Translations under genes and position numbers: made by a program
Assembly: GCF_963691685.1 (NCBI RefSeq)
Contig: NZ_OY829290.1
Location: 1,736,001-1,800,000 of the forward strand
Direction of reading: 5' to 3'
Source: Thalassovita sp.
Lineage (GTDB): Bacteria > Pseudomonadota > Alphaproteobacteria > Rhodobacterales > Rhodobacteraceae
DNA length: 64,000 bases
Shown: positions 19,808-28,821 of the stretch, one piece after another
Layout of the letters: each line of letters opens with the position of its first letter
Position numbering within the stretch: position 1 is the stretch's first letter
Notes under the pieces: model-generated
What the model was told of the DNA's origin: nothing
Database searches by the model: none
What the model saw: only the letters and a program-made list of their open reading frames with translations

Positions 19808-20493
19808 TGTTCGGTCACGTCGCGCATAGCCTGCGCTGGGGCGTGGTGGCTTTGGGGCTGATGACAGCCCCGGTGACACCGGCCTTGGCGCAGGAATTTA
19901 AGGCGCCGCTGTCGCCGATCCTGACCATCGACAGTGAAAAACTGTTCACGCAATCTGCATTTGGGTTGCGTGTCCAGCGTGAGTTCGAAGCTGCAGGCCG
20001 TCTGCTGGAAGCGGAAAACCGCGAAATCGAAACCGCACTGCAGGAAGAAGAACAGCAGCTGACGGATCAACGCAGCAGCCTCAGCGCTGATGAATTTCGC
20101 ACCCTGGCTGACGCCTTTGATGCAAAGGTGCAGCAGATCCGCCAGGAACAAAGCGCCAAACTGCGCGTTCTGACCACCCAGCGTGATCTGGCGCAGCGCC
20201 GTTTCCTTGAGGCGGCAAGCCCTGTGCTGCAGGGGTTGATGAGTGATGCGGGCGCCTCGGTCATCGTGGAAAACCGCACGATCTTCATGTCGGCGCTGGC
20301 GATTGACGTCACCGCGCTGGCCGTTGGCCGGATCAATGCGCAGATCGGTGACGGCAGCCCGGTCACAACCGATCAGCTGGCCGTACAGCCCGAAGCCAAT
20401 AATGATGCCACGGGCGAAACAACTGGCGCTGAGCAGCCTGTTGTCGTTGTCCCAGAACCAAATGATCCCGCGCCAGTGACCCCGGCTGACTAG
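19807..20493 (+). CDS. skp: OmpH/Skp family periplasmic chaperone
   Basis: A 228-residue protein with a signal peptide (cleavage near A-L-A-Q-E) and a long charged coiled coil (about residues 55-125) typical of the Skp tentacles that hold unfolded outer membrane proteins. The last 50 residues are acidic and Pro-rich (E-P-N-D-P-A-P-V-T-P), an extension absent from the enterobacterial protein. The ATG overlaps the bamA stop (TGATG), so the two are co-translated partners. Confidence 0.88.
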   Translation: MFGHVAHSLRWGVVALGLMTAPVTPALAQEFKAPLSPILTIDSEKLFTQSAFGLRVQREFEAAGRLLEAENREIETALQEEEQQLTDQRSSLSADEFRTLADAFDAKVQQIRQEQSAKLRVLTTQRDLAQRRFLEAASPVLQGLMSDAGASVIVENRTIFMSALAIDVTALAVGRINAQIGDGSPVTTDQLAVQPEANNDATGETTGAEQPVVVVPEPNDPAPVTPAD

Positions 20494-20580
20494 GCGCAGC
20501 CTGCCTTGGGTGCTTGCCCCGCGCGGGGGGAGTTGCTAGGGATCACCTCCAAGAAGACTTCTGCCAGAAAGGAAAACACT

Positions 20581-21051
20581 ATGACCGAGCAGCTTCTGTC
20601 GGCGGATATCGATCTGATCCAACGGATTATCCCGCATCGCTATCCCTTCCTGCTGGTGGACAAAGTTGTCGATATTGATGGCTATCAGTCTGGCAAAGGC
20701 ATCAAAAACGTCACCATGAATGAGCCGCACTTCCAGGGCCATTTCCCGGGCAAGCCGATCATGCCTGGCGTGACCATTATCGAAGCCATGGCACAGACCG
20801 CGGCCGTCATGGTTGGCACCGCGCTGGATATGGCCGACAAGAATATGCTGGTCTATTTCATGGCCATCGAGAAATCCAAATTCCGCCGCATGGTGGTGCC
20901 GGGCGATGTGCTGGAACTGAACGTGACCACCACGCGCGGCAAACCGGGCGGCAAGGTCTGGAAATTCTCAGGCGTGGCCACCGTTGACGGTGAATTGGCC
21001 TGCGAATGTGAATTTACCGCGATGATGGATCTCAGCGCAAACGAAGGGTAA
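20581..21051 (+). CDS. fabZ: 3-hydroxyacyl-ACP dehydratase FabZ
   Basis: A 156-residue hot-dog-fold dehydratase of fatty acid elongation. The catalytic His lies in G-H-F-P-G-K-P-I-M-P-G-V and the Glu in I-I-E-A-M-A-Q, both as expected. GAAAGGAAA lies upstream of the start at 20581; the frame is open further up but without a good start. It begins the lipid A set fabZ-lpxA-lpxI-lpxB and competes with LpxA for the shared 3-hydroxyacyl-ACP pool. Confidence 0.96.
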   Translation: MTEQLLSADIDLIQRIIPHRYPFLLVDKVVDIDGYQSGKGIKNVTMNEPHFQGHFPGKPIMPGVTIIEAMAQTAAVMVGTALDMADKNMLVYFMAIEKSKFRRMVVPGDVLELNVTTTRGKPGGKVWKFSGVATVDGELACECEFTAMMDLSANEG

Positions 21052-21057
21052 GCGGGT

Positions 21058-21843
21058 ATGACTGCTGACATTCACCCCTCTGCGATCATTGAAGACGGTG
21101 CTCAGATCGGCGATGGCTGCAAGGTTGGCCCGTTCTGCATCATCGGCAAGGACGTGGTGCTGCATGACCGTGTGGAGTTGAAAAGCCACGTGGTGGTCAC
21201 CGGCCAGACCACCGTCGGCGAAGAAACTGTAATCTTTCCCTTTTCCGTGATTGGTGAGATCCCGCAGGACCTGAAGTTCAAGGGGGAAAACACCCGGCTG
21301 GAGATCGGCAAACGCAACCGGATCCGCGAACATGTCACGATGAACGCCGGCACCGAAGGTGGCGGCGGTCTGACCAAGGTTGGCGACGATGGCCTGTTCA
21401 TGGCGGGCTGCCACGTGGCGCATGATGCGATCATTGGCGATCGGGTGATCGTGGTTAATCAGGTGGCCATCGCGGGCCACGTGCAAATCGAAGACGACGT
21501 CATTATCGGCGGGCTGTCCGGCATCCATCAGTGGGTGCGCATCGGCCAGGGCGCCATCATTGGTGCGCTGTCGATGGTGACGGCGGACGTGATCCCGCAT
21601 GGTCTGGTTCAGGCCGCACGGGGCGAGTTGGACGGGCTGAACCTTGTGGGGTTGAAACGTCGCGGTGTACCGCGGGCTGACATCTCGGCCCTGCGGGCTG
21701 CGCTGAAGCAGATGGCAGACGGAAACGGCACCTTCCAGGAACGTGTCCGCACCATCGGCGAGGAGACGGACAGCGACTATGTGCGTCAGATCGTCGATTT
21801 CGTGACCGGGGCGTCGGATCGCTCCTTCCTGACCCCGCGGTGA
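21058..21843 (+). CDS. lpxA: UDP-N-acetylglucosamine acyltransferase
   Basis: A 261-residue enzyme that puts a 3-hydroxyacyl chain on UDP-GlcNAc, the first step of lipid A synthesis. The N-terminal two thirds are left-handed beta-helix hexapeptide repeats (I-G-D-G-C-K, V-G-P-F-C-I and so on). The catalytic His lies in the A-G-C-H-V-A-H-D-A-I-I-G region, and the C-terminal helical domain has the G-L-N-L-V-G-L-K-R-R-G motif. It lies six bases after fabZ. Confidence 0.96.
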   Translation: MTADIHPSAIIEDGAQIGDGCKVGPFCIIGKDVVLHDRVELKSHVVVTGQTTVGEETVIFPFSVIGEIPQDLKFKGENTRLEIGKRNRIREHVTMNAGTEGGGGLTKVGDDGLFMAGCHVAHDAIIGDRVIVVNQVAIAGHVQIEDDVIIGGLSGIHQWVRIGQGAIIGALSMVTADVIPHGLVQAARGELDGLNLVGLKRRGVPRADISALRAALKQMADGNGTFQERVRTIGEETDSDYVRQIVDFVTGASDRSFLTPR

Positions 21844-21846
21844 ACC

Positions 21847-22665
21847 ATGACGGAACGTCTGGCGATCCTTGCTGGCAATGGCGCGCTGCCTGTGGAACTG
21901 GCGGCGGCGCATCCTCATGCGCTGTGTGTTGTGTTTGATGGGGTTGCCCACCGGCTGACGGGCGCGGTCCAAACCCATCGGTTCGAACGCCTGGGAGAGA
22001 TGTTTGCCGCCCTGCGCGAACAGGGCGTAACCCGCATCGTCATGGCGGGCTCAATGAGCCGCCCACCGCTGGATCCCACTGCGCTTGATCCTTTGATGGT
22101 GTCCCTTGCACCGCGTCTGATGGCGGCGATGCAGGGGGGCGATGATGCCCTGTTGCGGCTGGTGATTGCCATCATTGAGGAACAGGGCTTCGCCGTTCTT
22201 GGCGCGCATGCGTTGTTGGCCAATCTGACGGCTGCGCCGGGGCTGCTGGCAGGACCGGAGCCGGCTGAAACAGACCGCTCGGATATGGCGCGGGGGGCTG
22301 CGATCTTAGCCGCGCTGTCACCGCATGATGTGGGGCAGGGCTGTGTTGTGGCGGGCGGTTTGGTGCTGGGGGTTGAGACCCTGCAAGGCACCGAGTTTAT
22401 GCTGGATGCTGTGGCGCGCACCAACCCACATCTGCGCCGCGGCCAGAAGGGCGTGTTCATCAAGGCTGCCAAAACCGGTCAGGACTTGCGGGTGGATATG
22501 CCCGCAATTGGGCCAGACACGGTTGCCCAGGCACAGGCGGCGGGGCTTGCAGGCATTGCCATTCAGGCCGGCCGGGTGATGATCCTGGAACGTGAGCGGA
22601 CCCTTGCGGCACTGGCTGCGGCCGGGATGTTCCTGATCGCCGAAGAGTTTGAGGCGCTGTCATGA
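21847..22665 (+). CDS. lpxI: UDP-2,3-diacylglucosamine pyrophosphatase LpxI
   Basis: A 272-residue protein of the LpxI (DUF1009) family. It hydrolyses UDP-2,3-diacylglucosamine to lipid X and is used by alphaproteobacteria in place of LpxH. It starts with A-I-L-A-G-N-G-A-L-P-V. It also has the central R-G-A-A-I-L-A-A-L and the C-terminal D-M-P-A-I-G-P-D-T and A-G-R-V-M-I-L-E-R motifs seen in that family. The neighbours lpxA and lpxB catalyse steps before and after it. It starts three bases after lpxA and overlaps lpxB by four. Confidence 0.92.
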   Translation: MTERLAILAGNGALPVELAAAHPHALCVVFDGVAHRLTGAVQTHRFERLGEMFAALREQGVTRIVMAGSMSRPPLDPTALDPLMVSLAPRLMAAMQGGDDALLRLVIAIIEEQGFAVLGAHALLANLTAAPGLLAGPEPAETDRSDMARGAAILAALSPHDVGQGCVVAGGLVLGVETLQGTEFMLDAVARTNPHLRRGQKGVFIKAAKTGQDLRVDMPAIGPDTVAQAQAAGLAGIAIQAGRVMILERERTLAALAAAGMFLIAEEFEALS

Positions 22666-23831
22666 TGCGCATCTTCCTCATCGCGGGCGAGGCTTCGGGT
22701 GACCGCTTGGGCGCCGCGCTGATGGCGGGTTTGACCGACCTGTTGGAAGGGGAGGTCGAATTTTCCGGCGTGGGCGGCCCATTGATGCAAGCCGAAGGCC
22801 TCGACAGTCTGTTTCCGATGGATGAGCTTTCGGTCATGGGACTGGCAGAGGTCCTGCCCAAATACCGCCAGCTGAAACGCCGCATTGCGGAAACAGCCGA
22901 GGCGGCGCTGAGCACCAAACCGGATGTGATGATCACCATCGACAGCCCGGATTTCTGCCTGCGTGTGGCCAAGCTGGTCAAAGCGGCCTCCGACACCCGC
23001 ACCGTGCATTATGTTGCGCCCTCGGTCTGGGCCTGGCGGGAAGGCCGGGCCGATAAAATGGCCAAGGTCATCGATCACGTGCTGGCGCTGCTGCCATTTG
23101 AGCCGCCGCTGATGGAAGCCGCGGGAATGGAATGCAGCTTCGTCGGCCATCCCGTGGTGTCCGAGCCACAGGCCAGCGAAGCCGAGGCCACGCTGTTTCG
23201 GGCCAAACATCGCTGGGGCAAGGGCAAGGTTCTACTTGTACTGCCCGGATCGCGCCGGGGCGAGGTCAGCCGCCTGACGCCAACCTTTGGCGCGGTGCTG
23301 GCAGATGTTGTGGCAGAACACCCCGATCTGAATGTGGTGATCCCGACCACCGGTAATGTCACCGATCTGGTCAAGGAACAGGTGGCGGATTGGCCGGTGG
23401 AGCCTTTGGTGATGGATCCCCGTGGCATGGATCCGGCGATCTACAAACTGGAAAAAGCAGCGGCATTTGCTGCCGCAGATGCGGCGCTGGCGGCTTCGGG
23501 CACGGTTTCGCTGGAACTTGCCGCGGCCGGCACCCCGATGGTGATCGCCTATGACATGAATTGGCTGAGCCGGATCATCATCACAAGAATGCTGAAAGTT
23601 GACACCGTAACGCTGGTCAATCTGGTGTCTGACACCCGTACGGTGCCCGAATTTATCGGAAAACGCTGCCTGCCTGAGCTGATCGCGCCAGCGGTAAGCG
23701 ATGTGCTGAAAGGTGCCCGTGGCCAGCAGGAAGCGATGGAGCTGACCATGCAACGCCTTGGTCGTGGTGGTCAGGCCCCCGGCAAACGTGCCGCCCATGC
23801 GGTGCTGCGGGGCATGGGGATCGAGGTCTGA
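22662..23831 (+). CDS. lpxB: Lipid-A-disaccharide synthase
   Basis: A 389-residue GT-B glycosyltransferase (family 19) joining lipid X with UDP-2,3-diacylglucosamine. It has the N-terminal A-G-E-A-S-G-D, then I-D-S-P-D-F-C-L-R-V-A-K, and A-P-S-V-W-A-W-R-x-G-R. The nucleotide-binding region has L-P-G-S-R-x-G-E-V and, later, S-G-T-V-S-L-E. It is the last gene of the lipid A series. Confidence 0.95.
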   Translation: MMRIFLIAGEASGDRLGAALMAGLTDLLEGEVEFSGVGGPLMQAEGLDSLFPMDELSVMGLAEVLPKYRQLKRRIAETAEAALSTKPDVMITIDSPDFCLRVAKLVKAASDTRTVHYVAPSVWAWREGRADKMAKVIDHVLALLPFEPPLMEAAGMECSFVGHPVVSEPQASEAEATLFRAKHRWGKGKVLLVLPGSRRGEVSRLTPTFGAVLADVVAEHPDLNVVIPTTGNVTDLVKEQVADWPVEPLVMDPRGMDPAIYKLEKAAAFAAADAALAASGTVSLELAAAGTPMVIAYDMNWLSRIIITRMLKVDTVTLVNLVSDTRTVPEFIGKRCLPELIAPAVSDVLKGARGQQEAMELTMQRLGRGGQAPGKRAAHAVLRGMGIEV

Positions 23832-23909
23832 GCCCGAAATAGCGATCCTGAGATGCGGCACCTGAGGTCAGATGCTCGGCAGAGCAACCGCAGGCCTTAG
23901 CTGAACGCC

Positions 23910-24530
23910 TTAAATGAACTGGGCTTTCAGATCCGCCAGGGCTTTCACCGCGTCGTCTTCGTTCCAGATCTCCTCACCCACACCGAAGAAATCGGTGAAA
24001 GGGGAAATCTCTTTGACGATTTCAGCGGTCAGGGCGCCTTCGGCCACCACGGGCACTTCGATCATCTCGGACCACCACTGGAACAGATCCTTTTCAGCAA
24101 CGGTGCCGTCGTCCAACCCGGTGTCGCGCAGCGGGCCAAAGGCCACATAGTCACTGCCGGCTTCGCCCGCGGTCATGCCATCATGGCTGGAGGCGCCGCA
24201 GAATGCGCCCACAATGGCATCCGCGCCCAGAGCTTTGCGGGTTTTGCGTACGGAACGGGCGCCATCGGTCAGATGCACACCATCAAGGCCCAGACGTTCG
24301 ACCAGCAGGATGTGATTGTCGATCACCAGCGCCACATCGCGGGCATAGGTCACTTCGCGCAGCGCATCTGCAGCGCGGCTGATCTTATCCTCATCCCGGG
24401 TGGCAAGGGCCAGGCGGACACAGGCAACCTCATGCGCATCCAGCACCGCCGCCAGCCGTTCAGGAAACCGCGACAGTTCAAACTCAGGCGGGGTGATCAG
24501 ATAGATCTGCGGCTGCTCAACATCTGCCAT
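23910..24530 (-). CDS. ThiE/TenI-like TIM-barrel protein
   Basis: A 206-residue protein with the fold and order of thiamine phosphate synthase: a starting Y-L-I-T-P strand, a D-N-H phosphate-side strand, and G-L-D-G-V-H-L-T-D near residue 95. Residues usual in ThiE are changed: G-V-H-L-G-Q-x-D reads G-V-H-L-T-D-G, and the region of G-P-x-F-x-T-x-T-K reads F-G-P-L-R-D-T-G. Catalysis as a standard ThiE is therefore doubtful. It may be a TenI-like or other paralogue. No other thiamine genes are adjacent. Confidence 0.75.
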   Translation of the reverse strand: MADVEQPQIYLITPPEFELSRFPERLAAVLDAHEVACVRLALATRDEDKISRAADALREVTYARDVALVIDNHILLVERLGLDGVHLTDGARSVRKTRKALGADAIVGAFCGASSHDGMTAGEAGSDYVAFGPLRDTGLDDGTVAEKDLFQWWSEMIEVPVVAEGALTAEIVKEISPFTDFFGVGEEIWNEDDAVKALADLKAQFI

Positions 24531-24635
24531 CTGCGCGGCTCCTTCAATTGCGGGTCTTTACGCGGGTTTAGCGCGTCGCGTCGCTATAGCGCGGATTTTG
24601 CGCTTTGGCTATTGGCGGCTGGGCTCAGGCGCTGA

Positions 24636-24965
24636 TTATTTCGGCGGCAGCGCCCGCGCATTGGCAAGGGCCAGCGCCATCATCTGACCACGCCGTGTAT
24701 CATCCCCCATCAGATCGCTGTCCACATCGATGAAGCCGCCCATGCGGCGACCGGTGAAATCCATCTCCTGCGCGCCCTCAATCGCCAGCGCCTCGGCTTC
24801 ACGCGGTTTGCCGACACGAAACATGCCGCCGTCTTTGTGAACGCCGCAGACCATATTGCCGTTGAGCAGAATGCACAGCCCGCCGAACATCTTCTTTTCG
24901 GTGATGCCCGGTTCCTCATGTAGGTCATCACGCATCAGATGCGCCAGTCCTTCGTCATATGCCAT
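24636..24965 (-). CDS. TfoX/Sxy N-terminal domain protein
   Basis: A 109-residue protein made of the TfoX N-terminal domain alone. It has the M-F-G-G-L-C-I-L-L-N-G-N-M-V-C-G-V core and the late M-G-G-F-I-D-V-D. In gammaproteobacteria, Sxy/TfoX (N plus C domain) works with CRP to induce competence genes; stand-alone versions in alphaproteobacteria have no settled role. The frame is open upstream, but the start at 24965 fits the family. A separate C-terminal-domain protein is encoded at 40266-40616. Confidence 0.82.
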   Translation of the reverse strand: MAYDEGLAHLMRDDLHEEPGITEKKMFGGLCILLNGNMVCGVHKDGGMFRVGKPREAEALAIEGAQEMDFTGRRMGGFIDVDSDLMGDDTRRGQMMALALANARALPPK

Positions 24966-25025
24966 TCGGATGCCTCCGGTTAGGTGGGGTGAGCGTAAAC
25001 GTCGTCGGGCCTTGTGGCCAGTGGC

Positions 25026-25054
25026 GGGAATTTGAGTATTTGTAGAACATTGAA
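25026..25054 (+). repeat. Intergenic repeat, copy 2
   Basis: Second copy of the short intergenic element (core GAGTATTTNGGGAACRTTGA), with two changes in the GGG region. It lies in the divergent region between the TfoX-domain and TrmJ-like genes. Confidence 0.75.
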
Positions 25055-25133
25055 AGGCCAAGCCCTGCGCGAGGGGTTGGAAAGGTCGCGGGGGTAGATT
25101 ATCAGGCCTCATCGCAATTTTTGGAGTGCAGAG

Positions 25134-25886
25134 ATGCCCAGCGAAATGCCACAGCCGAGCTTTGTTCTGGTCCGCCCGCAGATGGGGGAAAACATCGGGG
25201 CGGCGGCCCGGGCGATGTGGAACTTTGGGTTGGACCGGATGCGGATCGTGGATCCGCGCGACGGCTGGCCGAACCAACGTGCTGTGGCGCTGGCCTCGGG
25301 CGCGGGGCGGCTGCTGGATGAGGCCGGTGTGCATGACACCGTGGCCGGGGCGCTGGATGACTGCACCTTTGTGTTCGCTACCACGGCACGTGGCCGCGGC
25401 ATGACGAAACCGGTCTATAGCCCTGAGGCCGCGATGGAGCTGGCGCGGCAGAAGATCGCCGCCGGTGAAAAAGTGGCGGTGATGTTTGGCCCAGAACGGT
25501 CAGGGTTGGAAAACGAAGATGTGGCGCGGGCCAATGCGATCATCACCGTGCCGGTGAACCCTGAGTTCTTTAGCCTGAACCTGGCGCAATGTGTGCTGCT
25601 GACCGCTTATGAGTTCCGCCGTCAGAGCGTGGAGATCGAAGGCGAGCGGGTGGAAATGGCTGGGTCTGACTGGGCCAGCACCATTGAGGTTGAGAAACTG
25701 GCCGAACACTATGAGGAGCGGCTGGATCAGGCTGGTTTCTTCTTCCCGCCGGAAAAGGCCGAAGGGATGAAAGTGAATCTGCGTAACCTCTGGTCCCGCA
25801 TGCGGTTGACCCGGTCGGACACGCAGATGCTACATGGGGTGATGCGCCAGATGGTGCGCTGGAAGGAGCGTGGCGGTCAGGACTGA
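25134..25886 (+). CDS. TrmJ-like tRNA/rRNA 2'-O-methyltransferase (SpoU)
   Basis: A 250-residue SPOUT methyltransferase. The N-terminal V-L-V-R-P-Q-M-G-E-N-I-G-A-A-A-R-A-M is motif 1 with the catalytic Arg. The knot has F-G-P-E-R-S-G-L-E-N-E-D and N-P-E-F-F-S-L-N-L-A-Q, where AdoMet binds. The roughly 80-residue C-terminal helical extension is TrmJ-like. In E. coli TrmJ makes Cm32/Um32 in tRNA; the exact target here is inferred. An earlier in-frame ATG is absent, and ATG at 25134 begins the conserved part. Confidence 0.88.
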   Translation: MPSEMPQPSFVLVRPQMGENIGAAARAMWNFGLDRMRIVDPRDGWPNQRAVALASGAGRLLDEAGVHDTVAGALDDCTFVFATTARGRGMTKPVYSPEAAMELARQKIAAGEKVAVMFGPERSGLENEDVARANAIITVPVNPEFFSLNLAQCVLLTAYEFRRQSVEIEGERVEMAGSDWASTIEVEKLAEHYEERLDQAGFFFPPEKAEGMKVNLRNLWSRMRLTRSDTQMLHGVMRQMVRWKERGGQD

Positions 25887-25978
25887 GCAGCCCGCCGCCA
25901 TAGACTAAGACATCTGGTCGCGGGGGATTGCCGCGGCCCAAGACCACACCATATCCTGCGCCGGAATCGGAGGGCAGA

Positions 25979-27133
25979 ATGAGCCAGAAGCGTAATATTT
26001 TTGAAGAGGTTGGCGAGCAGAAGGCCAGCAACCCGACGCCTCAGGGCGGCATGATCGATCAGGGGCGGGGCGGCGCGCGGCGTGGCATTCGGGCCTGGCT
26101 GATGGTGCTGTTTGCCATGGTTGTTGTGATGGTGGTTGTGGGCGGGCTGACCCGTCTGACCGACAGCGGATTGTCGATCACCGAATGGCGTCCTGTGACC
26201 GGTGCCATCCCGCCGCTGTCTGAGGCAGACTGGCAGGCCGAGTTCGACAAATACAAACAGATCGACCAATGGGCGATCGATAACCAGTGGATGACGCTGG
26301 AAGATTTCAAATTCATCTACTGGTGGGAATGGGGCCACCGTCAGATCGGCCGGGTGATTGGCCTGGTCTGGGCGATTGGCTTCTTTGGCTTTCTGGCCGC
26401 GCGCAAGATCCCCGTCGGCTGGACCGGACGTTTGCTGTTTATCGGTGGCCTTGGCGGGCTGCAGGGCGCCGTGGGCTGGTGGATGGTTGCCTCGGGCGTG
26501 ACCTCGGGCGAGGGGGTGACCACCGTGGCCTCTTACCGGCTGGCAACCCATCTGGGGCTGGCCTTTGTGATCCTTGGATTTATCGCCTGGTACATCATGC
26601 TCTTGGGTCGTGAGGAGCGCGAGTTGATGCAGGCCCGCCGTCAGAAAGAGGCGCGCCTGTTCGGCATCGCCACCGGCTGGCTGCACCTGACCTTCCTGCA
26701 GATCCTTCTGGGCGCTTTGGTCGCCGGGATTGACGCAGGCCGCAGTTTCACCGATTGGCCGCTGATGATGGGCCAGTTCTTCCCGCCCGAGGCGTTTTCG
26801 ATCACGCCCCTTTGGAAAAACTTCTTTGAAAACCCGGGGCTTGTGCAGTTCATTCACCGTATCGTTGGCTATCTGCTGCTGGGCTACAGCATCATGGCGG
26901 TTCTGCGCGGTCGGGGCTCGGCGCATGGGGCGACACGTGCGGCCTTCCTTGCGGGTTTTATCGCGCTGATCGCGCAGGTCGTTCTGGGCATCTACACCGT
27001 TGTGACCGCCGCGCCCTGGAACGTCGCCATTGTGCATCAACTGCTGGCGATCCTTGTCTTTACCCTGATTTTGCGGGCCCGTTTCCTGGCGGCGCATCCG
27101 CGTGTCACCTCTATTCGTGGAGTTTCTAAATGA
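25979..27133 (+). CDS. ctaA: Haem A synthase (type 2 CtaA)
   Basis: A 384-residue inner-membrane enzyme oxidising the C8 methyl of haem O to formyl for aa3-type oxidases. Eight membrane helices are predicted. The haem ligands lie in the paired W-E-W-G-H-R-Q-I-G-R, H-L-G-L-A-F, I-H-R-I-V-G-Y and V-H-Q-L-L-A segments of the two four-helix halves. The loop with N-x-x-M-T-L-E-D-F-K-F-I-Y-W-W-E-W is typical of the alphaproteobacterial form. GGAGGG before 25979 supports this start. It overlaps the carboxypeptidase gene by four bases, which is an odd functional partner. Confidence 0.94.
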   Translation: MSQKRNIFEEVGEQKASNPTPQGGMIDQGRGGARRGIRAWLMVLFAMVVVMVVVGGLTRLTDSGLSITEWRPVTGAIPPLSEADWQAEFDKYKQIDQWAIDNQWMTLEDFKFIYWWEWGHRQIGRVIGLVWAIGFFGFLAARKIPVGWTGRLLFIGGLGGLQGAVGWWMVASGVTSGEGVTTVASYRLATHLGLAFVILGFIAWYIMLLGREERELMQARRQKEARLFGIATGWLHLTFLQILLGALVAGIDAGRSFTDWPLMMGQFFPPEAFSITPLWKNFFENPGLVQFIHRIVGYLLLGYSIMAVLRGRGSAHGATRAAFLAGFIALIAQVVLGIYTVVTAAPWNVAIVHQLLAILVFTLILRARFLAAHPRVTSIRGVSK

Positions 27134-28605
27134 GTGCTTTTGAGGATCTGATGGGCTTTGCCCGCGATACGGCTGCATTGGGGCAGGTCGCTGGCCGCTT
27201 GGGCTGGGATCAGGAAACCATGATGCCCCGTGGGGCGGCCGATCAGCGCTCAGACGAAATGGCGGCAATGGAAAAAATGCTGCACGCCCGTCGCACCGAT
27301 CCCAAGGTAGGTGAATGGCTGGCGGCCATTGAGCCAGGCACGCTTGATGAGGTGGGCCAGGCCCAGCTGCGTGAAATCCGCCGCTCGTTTGACCGCGCCA
27401 GCAAGGTGCCGGCCGACCTGGCGGTGGAGATTGCCAAGGTCACCAGCAAAGCCCAAGGTCAGTGGGCGCAGGCGCGCGCGGATGAAGATGTGCCCGCCTT
27501 CCTGCCGGTGCTGGAACAGGTGGTGGCGCTGAAACGTCAGGAAGGTCAGGCGCTGGCCGATGGTGGCGATGTCTATGACGCCATGATCGATGATTATGAG
27601 CCCAACATGACCGCTGCCGAGCTGGCGGCGATGTTTGGCGCCATGCGGCCACGTCTGGTTGCCCTGCGGGAGGCGGTGCTGGCGGCAGAGGCGCCACAGC
27701 GTCTGAAAGGTCATTTTGACCCGGCCAAACAGATGCAACTGACCGAGAAACTGGCGCTGGCCTTTGGTTATGATCTGCACCATGGCCGGATCGACAAGGC
27801 GGTGCACCCGTTCTCCTCGGGCTCTGGCCATGATGTGCGCATCACCACCCGCACCAGTGAGCTGGATCCGTTCAACTGCTTCTATTCGACCATCCATGAG
27901 GTCGGCCATGCCTGTTATGAGCAGAACGTCGATGACGCCTATCTGCTGACGCCAATTGGCAGTGGCGTGTCGATGGGTGTGCATGAAAGCCAGAGCCGGA
28001 TTTACGAAAACCAGCTGGGCCGGTCGGCGCCGTTCTCGGGCTGGGTTTATGGCCAGATGCGAGAGGCCTTTGGCGATTTCGGCATCGACAGCGCCGAAGA
28101 GTTCTATCGCACCGTGAACCGCGTCAATGACGGCTATATCCGGACTGAGGCGGATGAGGTGCAGTATAACCTGCATGTCATGCTGCGGTTCGACCTGGAG
28201 CGCGCCCTGATGCAAGGCGATCTGGCGGTGAAGGATCTGGAGGCGGCCTGGAACGACCGTTTCCATGCAGATTTTGGCTATGCGGTCGACAAACCATCAA
28301 ACGGCTGTCTGCAGGATGTGCATTGGTCGGTGGGCCTGTTTGGCTACTTCCCGACCTATTCGCTGGGCAATGTCTATGCGGGCTGCCTGAACAAGGCGCT
28401 GCGTCAGGCGGTGCCGGATCTGGATGCGCAGTTGGCAGGGGGCGATACCTCAGCTGCAACTGGGTGGCTGAAAGAGAACCTGCAGCGTCACGGCGGCCTT
28501 TATGCGCCGCGTGATGTGGTGCGCCGCGCCAGCGGTTTGGAGCCCTCGGCAGAGCCGCTGCTGGACTATCTGGAAGAAAAGTTCAAAGGCATCTACGGCC
28601 TGTAA
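27130..28605 (+). CDS. M32 family metallocarboxypeptidase (Taq type)
   Basis: A 491-residue all-helical zinc carboxypeptidase that removes C-terminal residues, with broad specificity except proline. The active site H-E-V-G-H lies near residue 256. The family's downstream H-E-S-Q-S-R-I-Y-E-N motif, with the third metal ligand Glu, follows, along with G-Y-I-R-T-E-A-D-E and the late Y-F-P-T-Y-S-L-G-N. No signal peptide is seen, so it should be cytoplasmic. Its start overlaps the ctaA stop by four bases, so the two are likely co-transcribed. Confidence 0.93.
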   Translation: MSAFEDLMGFARDTAALGQVAGRLGWDQETMMPRGAADQRSDEMAAMEKMLHARRTDPKVGEWLAAIEPGTLDEVGQAQLREIRRSFDRASKVPADLAVEIAKVTSKAQGQWAQARADEDVPAFLPVLEQVVALKRQEGQALADGGDVYDAMIDDYEPNMTAAELAAMFGAMRPRLVALREAVLAAEAPQRLKGHFDPAKQMQLTEKLALAFGYDLHHGRIDKAVHPFSSGSGHDVRITTRTSELDPFNCFYSTIHEVGHACYEQNVDDAYLLTPIGSGVSMGVHESQSRIYENQLGRSAPFSGWVYGQMREAFGDFGIDSAEEFYRTVNRVNDGYIRTEADEVQYNLHVMLRFDLERALMQGDLAVKDLEAAWNDRFHADFGYAVDKPSNGCLQDVHWSVGLFGYFPTYSLGNVYAGCLNKALRQAVPDLDAQLAGGDTSAATGWLKENLQRHGGLYAPRDVVRRASGLEPSAEPLLDYLEEKFKGIYGL

Positions 28606-28630
28606 ACACGCAGATCTGCGATTAGCTTTG

Positions 28631-28661
28631 ACGGCGTCCAATTGGGGCGCCGTTTTCTTTT
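28631..28661 (+). terminator. Intrinsic terminator after the carboxypeptidase gene
   Basis: ACGGCG (28631-28636) pairs with CGCCGT (28648-28653), with extra internal CC/GG pairs, and is followed by a T-rich run. It lies 25 bases after the stop. Confidence 0.65.
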
Positions 28662-28680
28662 CCGGGTCACGCAGTGAACC

Positions 28681-28805
28681 GGTTCGTGCCCGACCCCGCC
28701 CCCAAAGGCGGGCACGAATTTGCGCCGAGTCGGCAAGGCAGACCGTTTCGATGGTTGGAGCGTTTGCGTGTTCCTCAGGCCCGCCCTCGGGATCGGGCAC
28801 GAACC
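28681..28805. repeat. Inverted repeat pair in the carboxypeptidase-gyrA gap
   Basis: GGTTCGTGCCCGA (28681-28693) is the exact reverse complement of TCGGGCACGAACC (28793-28805). A third partial copy, CGGGCACGAA, is at 28709-28718. The 125-bp block lies between two terminators in convergent non-coding sequence and contains no convincing gene. Confidence 0.6.
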
Positions 28806-28821
28806 TACGCTTTCATCCAAC

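Noticed and set aside
18053..19879. Open frame of 608 codons on the minus strand within bamA and skp
   Set aside because: It is a shadow of bamA codon bias, with no ribosome binding site and no recognisable domain.
25877..27268. Open frame of 463 codons on the minus strand over ctaA
   Set aside because: It is antisense to a certain membrane protein gene; the product is a Pro/His/Gln-rich shadow.
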